Origin: Clostridia bacterium
GTDB taxonomy: Bacteria > Bacillota > Clostridia > Christensenellales > DUVY01
Direction: 5' to 3'
Assembly: GCA_026001225.1 (NCBI GenBank)
Contig: BNZQ01000043.1
Coordinates: forward strand, 1-14,919
DNA length: 14,919 bases
Below the pieces are notes generated by a model. It worked only from the letters and a program-made list of their open reading frames with translations. It ran no database searches and was not told where the DNA came from. Position 1 is the stretch's first letter. Each line of letters begins with the position of its first letter. Shown here in pieces: positions 1-5,956 of the stretch. Both the position numbers and the translations under genes were made by a program.

Positions 1-309
1 TCGTATATCGCCCTCGGCCCGTCGGCCTTTTCAAGCGGCTCCCGGGACAATCCGCCGCGCGGCTCGGATATCCGCTATATCGGCAAGGTCGAAACAAAGC
101 GCAGCGTGATTCCTTTGGGCGACGGTAGCTTTATCGAATTGGACAAGAATGCGTACGCCGATACGGTGGATTACGAGTTGGAATACGAATACGATACCGC
201 TGACGAGCCGTCGGCGTTCACCGCCTTTTTAGCCGACAACGGAATCGAGCGGGGAATTTCGGAGAGTAAGTTCAGCCGGATGCGCGGCAGGTTGAAAGCC
301 GGAAATTGA
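1..309 (+). CDS. CYTH-domain protein, C-terminal part (5' end outside window)
   Basis: The reading frame is open from base 1, so this is the C-terminal ~102 residues of a longer gene. The segment contains acidic alternating strands (DYELEYEYD, about residues 60-68 of the visible part), then a helix and a final SKFSRMRGRL. That arrangement resembles the last strands and helix of CYTH / triphosphate-tunnel proteins, where alternating Glu residues line the tunnel and bind metal-triphosphate. Typical Bacillota CYTH proteins are about 180-200 aa, so roughly half is missing to the left. The exact substrate cannot be told from this piece; triphosphatase or class IV adenylate cyclase-like activities are known in the family. 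An internal GTG at 106 could be mistaken for a start but has no ribosome site and would cut the fold. The family call rests on the terminal motif only. Confidence 0.55.
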   Translation, partial: SYIALGPSAFSSGSRDNPPRGSDIRYIGKVETKRSVIPLGDGSFIELDKNAYADTVDYELEYEYDTADEPSAFTAFLADNGIERGISESKFSRMRGRLKAGN

Positions 310-346
310 GAAGTAACGGCGCGCCGCAATCGAGGAGAATACACGT

Positions 347-907
347 ATGTATAAAATCATCGACAAAAAGAGAATTCCTCCGGTGATCGAAACCGAACGG
401 TTGATTCTGCGGCCCTTTGAGCCAGCCGACGCGCCCGCGATTTTCGCGTACTCCTCCGATCCCGAAAACACCAAATATATGCTGTGGGAGCCGAATAAAA
501 CCTTAAAGGACACTGAAAAATTCATTTCCGACGAGATCGAAAAATACAAGACCGGACGCGATTATGATTACGCCTTTATTCTGAAAAAGACCGGCGCGCT
601 GATCGGTACCGGCGGCGCCGCCGTAGGCGAGGGGATTTTTGCCCGTACCGCCGAAATCGGCTATATATTGGATAAACGGTATTGGGGCAACGGGTACGCG
701 CCCGAGGCCATGCGCGCTCTGTCGGACTATCTTTTTAAAGAAAAGGGTATCCGCCGCATTCAGGCCAAGCATTTCATTGCCAATCCGGCCTCGGGCCGCG
801 TCATGGAAAAGATCGGCATGAGGTACGAGGGGACTTTTGCGGAGTACCTGTTCGCCCGCGGCGCGTTCCAAACCGTAAAAATGTACGCGATGATAAAAGA
901 TAGCTGA
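347..907 (+). CDS. GNAT acetyltransferase, RimJ/RimL type
   Basis: A 186-residue protein of the GNAT fold, which transfers acetyl from acetyl-CoA to an amine. It opens with the classic RimJ/RimL signature IETERLILRPF (about residues 14-24). The middle holds EIGYILDKRYWGNGYAPEA (about 104-122), where the W-G-x-G-Y-A turn forms the acetyl-CoA pyrophosphate loop. It ends with the N-x-x-S-x-R-V-M-E-K-I-G-M motif (about 146-160) typical of the family. Length matches RimJ/RimL members (about 170-190 aa). The start is supported by GAGGAG at 332-337, 9 bases before ATG. The substrate could be a ribosomal protein N-terminus, an antibiotic or a small amine; the sequence does not decide. The gene stands alone, separated from the preceding gene by 37 bases and from the next by a long palindrome. 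Confidence 0.9.
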   Translation: MYKIIDKKRIPPVIETERLILRPFEPADAPAIFAYSSDPENTKYMLWEPNKTLKDTEKFISDEIEKYKTGRDYDYAFILKKTGALIGTGGAAVGEGIFARTAEIGYILDKRYWGNGYAPEAMRALSDYLFKEKGIRRIQAKHFIANPASGRVMEKIGMRYEGTFAEYLFARGAFQTVKMYAMIKDS

Positions 908-981
908 AATTTTTTGAAAGAGGTTTGCGGGGAAAACTTTTTTGTAAAAAAGTTTTCCCCGCACCCTTTTCCAAAAACTTT
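907..981. repeat. Long near-perfect palindrome between genes
   Basis: The core at 927-962 is a perfect inverted repeat with 17-base arms (GCGGGGAAAACTTTTTT and its complement) and a 2-base loop. The symmetry continues imperfectly outward to about 907 and 981 (aaattttttg-aaagagg on the left, the complement of ttccaaaaacttt on the right). It begins on the last base of the acetyltransferase stop codon. It may be a bidirectional transcription stop or a dispersed palindromic element. It also creates misleading open frames on both strands that begin with the same peptide, MRGKLF. Confidence 0.75.
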
Positions 982-1011
982 AAACTTTATAAAAAGCGAG
1001 GTAAAGCGAAC

Positions 1012-1839
1012 ATGCGTTATTTTACCGTAAAACTCAATGAGCTGTATCCCGAAATCGGCGGATACGAATGCACGCTGACGGCGTATCTTCCGGACAATTC
1101 CCCGGAAATCGAAAAGGAGCGCCGCCGGCCCGCGTTTTTAATTCTGCCCGGCGGCGGATATGCTTTTGTGTCGGACAGAGAGGGCGAGCCCGTCGCGCTG
1201 CGCTTGATCGGGCAAGGGTACGCCGCGTTCGTGTTGAAATACTCGACCGCAAACGACAGCAAGGCTAAATTTCCGGTTCAGCTTTTGCAAGCTTGCCACG
1301 CCGTCAAATACATAAAAAAAAACGCGGGCGGGTTCCATGTCGATCCCGCCAAGGTGTTTGCGGCCGGTTTTTCGGCGGGCGGGCATCTGTGCGCCTCTTT
1401 GGGCCTCCTGTATAACTCCCGGCATGTCAAAAAAGCCATGAAGGACTGGGAAACGGCGCGCGTCGCCGCGATCGTGCCTTGTTATCCCGTGATTACGAGC
1501 GGCGAATACGCCCACCGCGGCAGCTTTGAGAATTTGACGGCCGATCCCAAGCTCCTGCCCGAATTGTCGCTGGAGAACGCCGTGACCGCGGACGCGCCGC
1601 CCGCGTTTATTTGGCACACCGCCGACGATAAAGGCGTCCCCGCGATGAACGCCTTGCTGCTGGCGGGCGCGTATTCCAAATGCGGCGCGCCGTATGAGCT
1701 GCATATCTTTGAAAAGGGCGCGCACGGCTTGTCGATGTGCGACGCTACGACCGCCGCGCCGTCCAATCCGGCGTATATCAATCCCGAAGTCGGAATATGG
1801 TTCGACCTCTTGCTCAAATTCGTTAAACGACACCTGTAA
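1012..1839 (+). CDS. Alpha/beta hydrolase, BD-FAE/acetyl-esterase-like
   Basis: A 275-residue cytoplasmic-looking serine hydrolase with no signal peptide or membrane segment. The oxyanion-hole loop is LPGGGY (45-50), the counterpart of HGGG. The nucleophile elbow is GFSAGGH with Ser121. The acid is in HTADD (Asp205 or 206) and the catalytic His is His238 in KGAHGL. This order and the length match the small carbohydrate or xylan acetyl-esterase type hydrolases common in gut Clostridia, so removal of acetyl groups from sugars is the best guess. Substrate is not determined. The start chosen is ATG 1012, with GAGG at 998-1001 ten bases upstream. The frame stays open back to 925, but that part is translated palindrome and is not believable as protein. 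Confidence 0.88.
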   Translation: MRYFTVKLNELYPEIGGYECTLTAYLPDNSPEIEKERRRPAFLILPGGGYAFVSDREGEPVALRLIGQGYAAFVLKYSTANDSKAKFPVQLLQACHAVKYIKKNAGGFHVDPAKVFAAGFSAGGHLCASLGLLYNSRHVKKAMKDWETARVAAIVPCYPVITSGEYAHRGSFENLTADPKLLPELSLENAVTADAPPAFIWHTADDKGVPAMNALLLAGAYSKCGAPYELHIFEKGAHGLSMCDATTAAPSNPAYINPEVGIWFDLLLKFVKRHL

Positions 1840-1885
1840 TCAGCGTGTCTTACGTATGGGAGCAGACAAGCCGCGGAATTATTAT

Positions 1886-2013
1886 CGGAGTGGCAAAGAG
1901 TGGAGTTCAGACGGGCAACAGTCGCGAGGGCGGCGAAGGGAGCGTATGATATACGTAACCGATCTGTGACCGAGCGAACGTAGCCCGTATCAAACCACTA
2001 TTTGGCCACTCCG
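1886..2013. repeat. 128-bp inverted-repeat element in intergenic region
   Basis: The outer arms pair well: cggagtggcaaagagtgg at 1886-1903 and the complement of 1995-2013 differ by one base and one gap. A second inner pairing joins acgggc (1911-1916) to gcccgt (1983-1988), and partial pairing continues inward. The whole stretch can therefore fold back into one long imperfect hairpin. No coding signal was seen. No clear target-site duplication borders it. It could be a MITE-like palindromic element, a structured RNA or a strong terminator between the hydrolase gene and spoIVB. Confidence 0.6.
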
Positions 2014-2113
2014 CTTGCGTATCCCGTGTTTCGGTATATACTTATCATAAAATATATCGAAACAAGGAAATCCTATACATAAAAAAACCGCTATAGCGCA
2101 AAATATTTCTTGT

Positions 2114-3241
2114 ATGCGCAAGGCGGCTCAAAGGTTTATCGTTTTTTTGCTGATTCTGGCGGTCGCCGCCTCGGCTTTCCGGCCCGGCATTCCGCGTTAT
2201 CCCGCTTCCGGCTGCGCGGCGGCGGCATACGGATACGCATCCAATACTTCTCAAATCCCCTTTATCAGCTTTTTCCGTAAAAAGAAAACCGAAAATCCCC
2301 GTAAAACCGTTCAAAACGAGCGCGTGTATTTGGGCGGCATGCCCGTCGGGCTGACCTTGCACGCCAAGGGCGTTATCGTTTTGGGGATCGGGAACGTGCG
2401 GACAAAGGACGGAATCGCGCGGCCTTTCGAGGGAAAGTCGGTCAGAGAGGGCGACGTGATCGACCGGATCAACGAAATCGATATTTTGGGTTCCGAGGAT
2501 ATCGCGCGGGTTTTAAGCGAAACGGGCGCCGCCGCGGTGACCGTCCGGTTTACGCACAAGGGCAAACGGTATACGGAAACGGTTTCGCCCGCTTTGGACA
2601 ACACGACGGGAACGTATAAATTGGGGTTGTGGATACGCGATACCTCCGCGGGCGTGGGCACGGTTACATTCGTCAAACAGGACTTGCGATTCGGGGCGCT
2701 GGGGCATCCGATTTGCGACGCGGACGTGGGCGATATTCTGCCGATTCACGGCGGGAACGTGTATAAATGCTCGATCATCGGCGTCGTTAAGGGAAAGAAA
2801 GGCAGCGCGGGGGAGCTGCGGGGAATCTTCCTGCGGAACAAACACAAGCTCGGTGCGATCGATAAAAACAACAAATTCGGCGTGTTCGGACGCATGGAAG
2901 CCGCGCCGGAAAATTCCTTAAAGCCCGGCCTGATCGAATGCGGGTCGCGCGATTCGGTGAAGGCGGGACCTGCTACGATCGTGACGACGGTGGACGACGC
3001 GCCGCGCGAATTCTCGATCGAGATCGTCAAAACCAATTATCAGGCGGGCGAACGGGAAAAAAGCATGGTTTTAAAGGTGACCGATCCCGAGCTTTTGGCG
3101 CAGACGGGCGGAATTGTGCAGGGCATGAGCGGCAGCCCGATCCTCCAGGACGGCCGCCTTGTGGGGGCGGTGACGCATGTATTTGTCAACGACCCGACAA
3201 AGGGGTTCGGCGTGTATATCGATTGGATGCTGAAACAATAG
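2114..3241 (+). CDS. spoIVB: SpoIVB intramembrane-signalling serine peptidase (family S55)
   Basis: A 375-residue sporulation protease. In Bacillus subtilis SpoIVB is made in the forespore, crosses into the intermembrane space and cleaves SpoIVFA, releasing the SpoIVFB protease that activates pro-sigma-K. Seen here: an N-terminal hydrophobic anchor (about 8-22), a PDZ domain (about 75-150, containing GKSVREGDVIDRIN), and an S55 peptidase domain. The predicted catalytic set is His198 (GALGHP), Asp324 and Ser339 (GMSGSP). The His-Ser and Asp-Ser spacings (141 and 15) agree with those of the B. subtilis enzyme as I remember its catalytic numbering. It is somewhat shorter than the B. subtilis protein, mainly before the PDZ. 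No good ribosome site precedes ATG 2114 and there is no upstream in-frame ATG, so the start is the least certain part. In many Bacillota spo0A follows directly; here it does not. Confidence 0.95.
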   Translation: MRKAAQRFIVFLLILAVAASAFRPGIPRYPASGCAAAAYGYASNTSQIPFISFFRKKKTENPRKTVQNERVYLGGMPVGLTLHAKGVIVLGIGNVRTKDGIARPFEGKSVREGDVIDRINEIDILGSEDIARVLSETGAAAVTVRFTHKGKRYTETVSPALDNTTGTYKLGLWIRDTSAGVGTVTFVKQDLRFGALGHPICDADVGDILPIHGGNVYKCSIIGVVKGKKGSAGELRGIFLRNKHKLGAIDKNNKFGVFGRMEAAPENSLKPGLIECGSRDSVKAGPATIVTTVDDAPREFSIEIVKTNYQAGEREKSMVLKVTDPELLAQTGGIVQGMSGSPILQDGRLVGAVTHVFVNDPTKGFGVYIDWMLKQ

Positions 3242-3409
3242 TCGGTGATAGGATGTACTGACACAGAATAGTTTTAATTATTTATCTGAACCGCTGAGCA
3301 AGCAAAATAAAGCCGCGCCGTTCATAACGCGGGCGGTCAGGAAGCTCAAGGGATTAGACACTGAACGGCAAAAAGATTTGAGGAAAAGCTGAAACAGTAG
3401 GCTAAACAA

Positions 3410-3438
3410 TTGACTTTTTGACGGTTTTTTGTTATATT
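3410..3438 (+). promoter_or_regulatory. Sigma-A type promoter for the DUF4375-like gene
   Basis: TTGACT at 3410-3415 and TATATT at 3433-3438 are separated by 17 bases, close to the sigma-A consensus. The predicted start of transcription falls only about 10 bases before the ATG at 3456, leaving a very short leader that just includes AAGG (3446-3449). This would give the gene its own transcription, independent of spoIVB. Confidence 0.65.
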
Positions 3439-3455
3439 GACATAAAAGGTATGAG

Positions 3456-4058
3456 ATGTGCTTGTTCAAAAAGAAAAAGAAAAAAGTTTCAGATGTTACT
3501 GACAGAATAATTAGCGAAGCAAAAGAGGCTTTCAAAAAGCGTGTTCAATTAGCAGAGGATTTGGCTAAAAACAGCGACACAAATATTACTATTGCCGAGG
3601 TGATGGAGAAGCTTCAAAATAGCGACGGTAGAGATGCCATAATATCTTTTGTTTGGATAAAGCCGAATTGGGATAGTGCCAAATCGGAAAAAGAAAATTT
3701 AGCGCAGTTTTCAAGGATTGTGCAAAATGTTGTGATAATTGAAAGCTACATGGACGAGGTAAACAACGGAGGGCATGAGCAGTTTTATTTTAACTCATCG
3801 GGAGAGTTTGCCGATTTGCTTGAACAAGCCATTCAGGAGGTTGGATTGACCGTAATTAAGAAAATTTCGGCAAAAGCAAATAGGGTATTTTTCGGGGCGA
3901 GGACCCGCAACGAGGATAGACAGGCAGAGGGTTTCTTTTCAGATGCGGAGTGTGATATTTTAGAGGAATGTGACAACGAATTTTACAAGTTAAGCGACCC
4001 GTATAAAACACTTGAAGAGTATGTCGAGAAAAACAAAAACAATAGGTTTTACAAGTAA
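3456..4058 (+). CDS. DUF4375 / DMP19-like protein
   Basis: A 200-residue, highly charged, soluble protein. It starts with a lysine run (KKKKKK, residues 5-10) and a predicted helical segment. It then carries YMDEVNNGGHEQFYFNSSGE (about residues 98-117), the E-V-N-N-G-G-x-x-Q-F/Y-x-x-N-S-x-G signature of the DUF4375 (DMP19-like) family. The molecular function of that family is not established; members often sit in accessory regions. The gene has its own promoter 17 bases upstream, AAGG at 3446-3449 six bases before ATG 3456, and its own terminator. It is visibly AT-richer than spoIVB and the hydrolase gene upstream, which suggests recent acquisition. No partner gene is adjacent, so an immunity or phage-related role is only a possibility. 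Confidence 0.75.
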   Translation: MCLFKKKKKKVSDVTDRIISEAKEAFKKRVQLAEDLAKNSDTNITIAEVMEKLQNSDGRDAIISFVWIKPNWDSAKSEKENLAQFSRIVQNVVIIESYMDEVNNGGHEQFYFNSSGEFADLLEQAIQEVGLTVIKKISAKANRVFFGARTRNEDRQAEGFFSDAECDILEECDNEFYKLSDPYKTLEEYVEKNKNNRFYK

Positions 4059-4081
4059 ATATTGATATAAGGTGTTTGCAG

Positions 4082-4109
4082 AAGCGGTTTCAAACGAAGC
4101 CGCTTTTTT
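4082..4109 (+). terminator. Rho-independent terminator after the DUF4375-like gene
   Basis: The stem pairs AAGCGGTTT (4082-4090) with AAGCCGCTT (4097-4105) around a 6-base loop, with one G-T wobble. It runs directly into a T tract (4104-4109). It lies 23 bases after the stop codon at 4058 on the same strand. Confidence 0.85.
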
Positions 4110-4138
4110 CATGCCAAAAGACAGGAGATGGTAAAAGC

Positions 4139-4216
4139 GTGGCGACGGAAATCGGGCGCAGTTTGAAGGAAACAGACAACAAGGTCAAAGGGCTGAATAA
4201 GACGCTAAAAGCCTGA
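4139..4216 (+). pseudogene. Tiny coiled-coil fragment, possibly phage tape-measure remnant
   Basis: A 25-codon frame from GTG 4139 with AGGAG at 4123-4127. The peptide contains GRSLKETDNKVKGLNKTLKA, a heptad-like pattern similar in style to the coiled-coil start of phage tail tape-measure proteins (LKETDxKLKxLNKxLKLDP). It ends abruptly, and nothing else phage-like is nearby. It is best read as a gene scrap; it may also be chance. Confidence 0.25.
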
Positions 4217-4265
4217 ATTAAAGGAATCAAAATATAAATTCATTTGAAATAAAGGAAGTATGCGC

Positions 4266-4294
4266 TTGAACTTTTGTTTTAAATGTGTTAAAAT
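4266..4294 (+). promoter_or_regulatory. Putative promoter before the helicase remnant
   Basis: TTGAAC (4266-4271), a 17-base spacer, then TAAAAT (4289-4294). Transcription would begin almost on the ATG at 4301, implying a leaderless transcript, and there is no Shine-Dalgarno sequence. The same layout (TTGAAT, 17 bases, TAAAAT) recurs at 14232-14260. Confidence 0.45.
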
Positions 4295-4300
4295 ATAATC

Positions 4301-4798
4301 ATGTGTTCTGATTTTTCGCAAAAGCTAAACGAGGTCTTGGCCGCCGGGTCAAAAAAGTATTACGATTATTTGAAAGAGACCGGCAAAGGGCTGATTCTTT
4401 TCGACGTGACGGGTATTGCCCGCATATTTGAGGATGCCGGCAAAAAGTGCCTGTATCGTTTGCGCTTGGATAAAAAGCTCAAAAGCCTGGAAATGCTGAT
4501 GGTTCAAGTAGAAAAAGAGAGCCGATCTACCGATTCCCGCGTATCGACTTTGGCGGTTATCGGCTGTACCGTCGATACATATATCGGATATTTCTCTTTG
4601 CGGCCGCACGGGGAATCGCCGGACATACCGGCGTTTGACCGCATTTTTCTGGACGAAGCGGGCTATTGCCCTTTGGCAAAGGCGGCTACGCTTTTTGCGG
4701 CCGGCGTGCCCGTGACCTTCTTGGGCGACCATTTTCAATTGCCGCCGGTTTGCGAGGCGGACGACGAGTGGATTAGAGGCAATGGAAGATGTGTATAA
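4301..4798 (+). pseudogene. Superfamily-1 DNA2/NAM7-like helicase, internal fragment
   Basis: A 165-codon frame keeping only the middle of an SF1 helicase ATPase core. It has the Walker B segment FDRIFLDEAGYC (about residues 112-123) and motif III VTFLGDHFQLPPVCE (about 138-152). An N-terminal stretch, AVIGCTVDTYIGYF, corresponds to the region just before motif II. The Walker A loop (GxxGxGKT) expected upstream is absent, and everything after motif III, including motifs IV-VI with the arginine finger, is missing. It therefore cannot be an active helicase. The frame ends in WIRGNGRCV and then stops; another frame continues for about 20 residues (4782-4844) and may be shifted, eroded sequence. 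The full family unwinds nucleic acid in repair or defence modules. It most likely represents decay in an accessory region. Confidence 0.7.
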
Positions 4799-5010
4799 AG
4801 CAAGCTGTATAATGGCAGTAAAAGCCATAAAGATTTTATCGTGATAGATTCGAACAAACATTGTATTAATTTAAATTTTGCTTTTACTAAGTAAACATAT
4901 TTGGTGGCAGTTGCGCCGTTTTGAGAGCTGCATTAGCAACAAGGCGGTAGGGCAGGCGTTAAGAGAATAGTAAAAAATATAAGGTTTGAAATTTTTTCGT
5001 GTAAAAACGC
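4799..5010. other. AT-rich intergenic stretch without a recognisable gene
   Basis: Between the helicase remnant and the repair-operon promoter there is no convincing gene. Short open stretches occur: a ~20-codon continuation of the helicase region up to 4844, and a frame ending at 4970 with ISNKAVGQALRE. They have no ribosome site or recognisable motif and are probably decayed sequence. Confidence 0.5.
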
Positions 5011-5039
5011 TTGACAAACTTTTTCATATATATTATTAT
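5011..5039 (+). promoter_or_regulatory. Sigma-A promoter heading the RNA-repair operon
   Basis: A perfect -35 box, TTGACA (5011-5016), and TATTAT (5034-5039) are separated by 17 bases in AT-rich DNA. It is the only good promoter I see between here and the end of pnkp, and the downstream genes are closely packed, so it probably drives all six. The predicted leader to ATG 5105 is about 60 bases. No sigma-54 type promoter or RtcR-like activator gene was seen. Confidence 0.7.
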
Positions 5040-5104
5040 ATAGAAAATAACAGACAGATAATAATATAATGCTAAAAATAATGCCGAAGTCGGAGCAAAT
5101 TGAA

Positions 5105-5956
5105 ATGAAAGAAAAAATCAATCGCATAGTAAGCGAGTCCGAGGAACAATTTTTAAAGGAGTATCGGCAGGAAAAGTACGAAAAACCTTCCGTCGCGGCA
5201 GACATAGTCATATTCACCGTAACCGAGGGGGAAAGGGTCAGTTACAGGAGGCTGCCGGAAAAAGAATTGAGGATCTTGCTGATTCGGCGCGGCGGTCACC
5301 CTTTTAAAGATTATTGGGCGCTTCCCGGCGGTTTCGTTCAATCCGACGAAACAGTTGAAAGTGCGGCGCAGCGCGAGCTTTCGGAGGAAACCGGCGTAAG
5401 GTGCGACTATTTGGAACAGCTTTATACCTTCAGCACACCGGGCCGAGATCCGCGCACATGGGTAATGAGCTGCGCGCATATGGCGCTGATTGACAGCGAT
5501 AAAATAGATATACGGGCAGGGGACGATGCAGCGGATGCGGCTTGGTTTAAGCTGGCCGCTCGGGAAATGAAAGGAAAGACGATTCTGTCGCTGACGCGCG
5601 GCGGCTTGGAAATCAAGGCTGAATTAAAAAGAGCGGGCAGGCCGCCGGATTATGAGATCATAAACAATACCGGTTTGGCTTTCGACCATGCGAAAATCAT
5701 CTTATACGCATTGGAACGCTTGCGATATAAGTTGGAATATACGTCGGTGGCTTTTCACCTCTTGCCGGGGCAATTCACACTGACAGAACTGCAGCAAATC
5801 TACGAGGTGGTGCTGGGTAAGCAACTGCTCGCGCCCGCATTTCGCCGTAAGATGACGCCATTGGTGGAGGAAACCGATATTTTCGAGGGCGAAACCGGGC
5901 ATAGACCGTCGCGGCTGTACAGAAAAAAGAGCGATATAAATGAAAAGGATTCATGA
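5105..5956 (+). CDS. Nudix hydrolase with C-terminal winged helix (NrtR-like)
   Basis: A 283-residue protein (295 if ATG 5069 is used). The Nudix domain contains a complete Nudix box, GGFVQSDETVES, then AAQRELSEETGV (residues 76-98), with the metal-binding RELSEE core intact. It should therefore hydrolyse a nucleoside diphosphate-X compound; ADP-ribose is the usual ligand of close relatives. The C-terminus (about 218-275, containing FTLTELQQIYEVVLGK and FRRKM) is the winged-helix domain seen in NrtR, the Nudix-derived repressor of NAD genes. It could be an enzyme, an ADP-ribose-sensing regulator of this operon, or both. ATG 5105 is preferred because GGAG (5092-5095) lies 9 bases upstream; ATG 5069 has no ribosome site. 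The end overlaps the next gene by 17 bases, indicating coupled translation. Confidence 0.88.
   Translation: MKEKINRIVSESEEQFLKEYRQEKYEKPSVAADIVIFTVTEGERVSYRRLPEKELRILLIRRGGHPFKDYWALPGGFVQSDETVESAAQRELSEETGVRCDYLEQLYTFSTPGRDPRTWVMSCAHMALIDSDKIDIRAGDDAADAAWFKLAAREMKGKTILSLTRGGLEIKAELKRAGRPPDYEIINNTGLAFDHAKIILYALERLRYKLEYTSVAFHLLPGQFTLTELQQIYEVVLGKQLLAPAFRRKMTPLVEETDIFEGETGHRPSRLYRKKSDINEKDS

Noticed and set aside
503..964. 153-codon open frame on the minus strand under the acetyltransferase
   Set aside because: It is the complement of a clear GNAT gene and begins inside the palindrome; no motif or ribosome site.
925..1011. Longer N-terminus for the alpha/beta hydrolase, starting at 925
   Set aside because: These codons are translated palindrome; a proper ribosome site precedes ATG 1012, where the protein similarity begins.
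2017..2053. Sigma-G type promoter before spoIVB
   Set aside because: GTATA- and CATAAAA-like pieces exist, but their spacings (7 or 23 bases) do not fit the usual 14-17.
3252..3392. Open frame reading SEPLSKQNKAAPFITRAVRKLKGLD
   Set aside because: No start codon with a ribosome site and no family recognised; probably chance or a scrap.
5069..5104. Upstream ATG codons (5069, 5081) for the Nudix protein
   Set aside because: No Shine-Dalgarno sequence before them, whereas 5105 has GGAG at a good distance; still possible, so noted in the entry.
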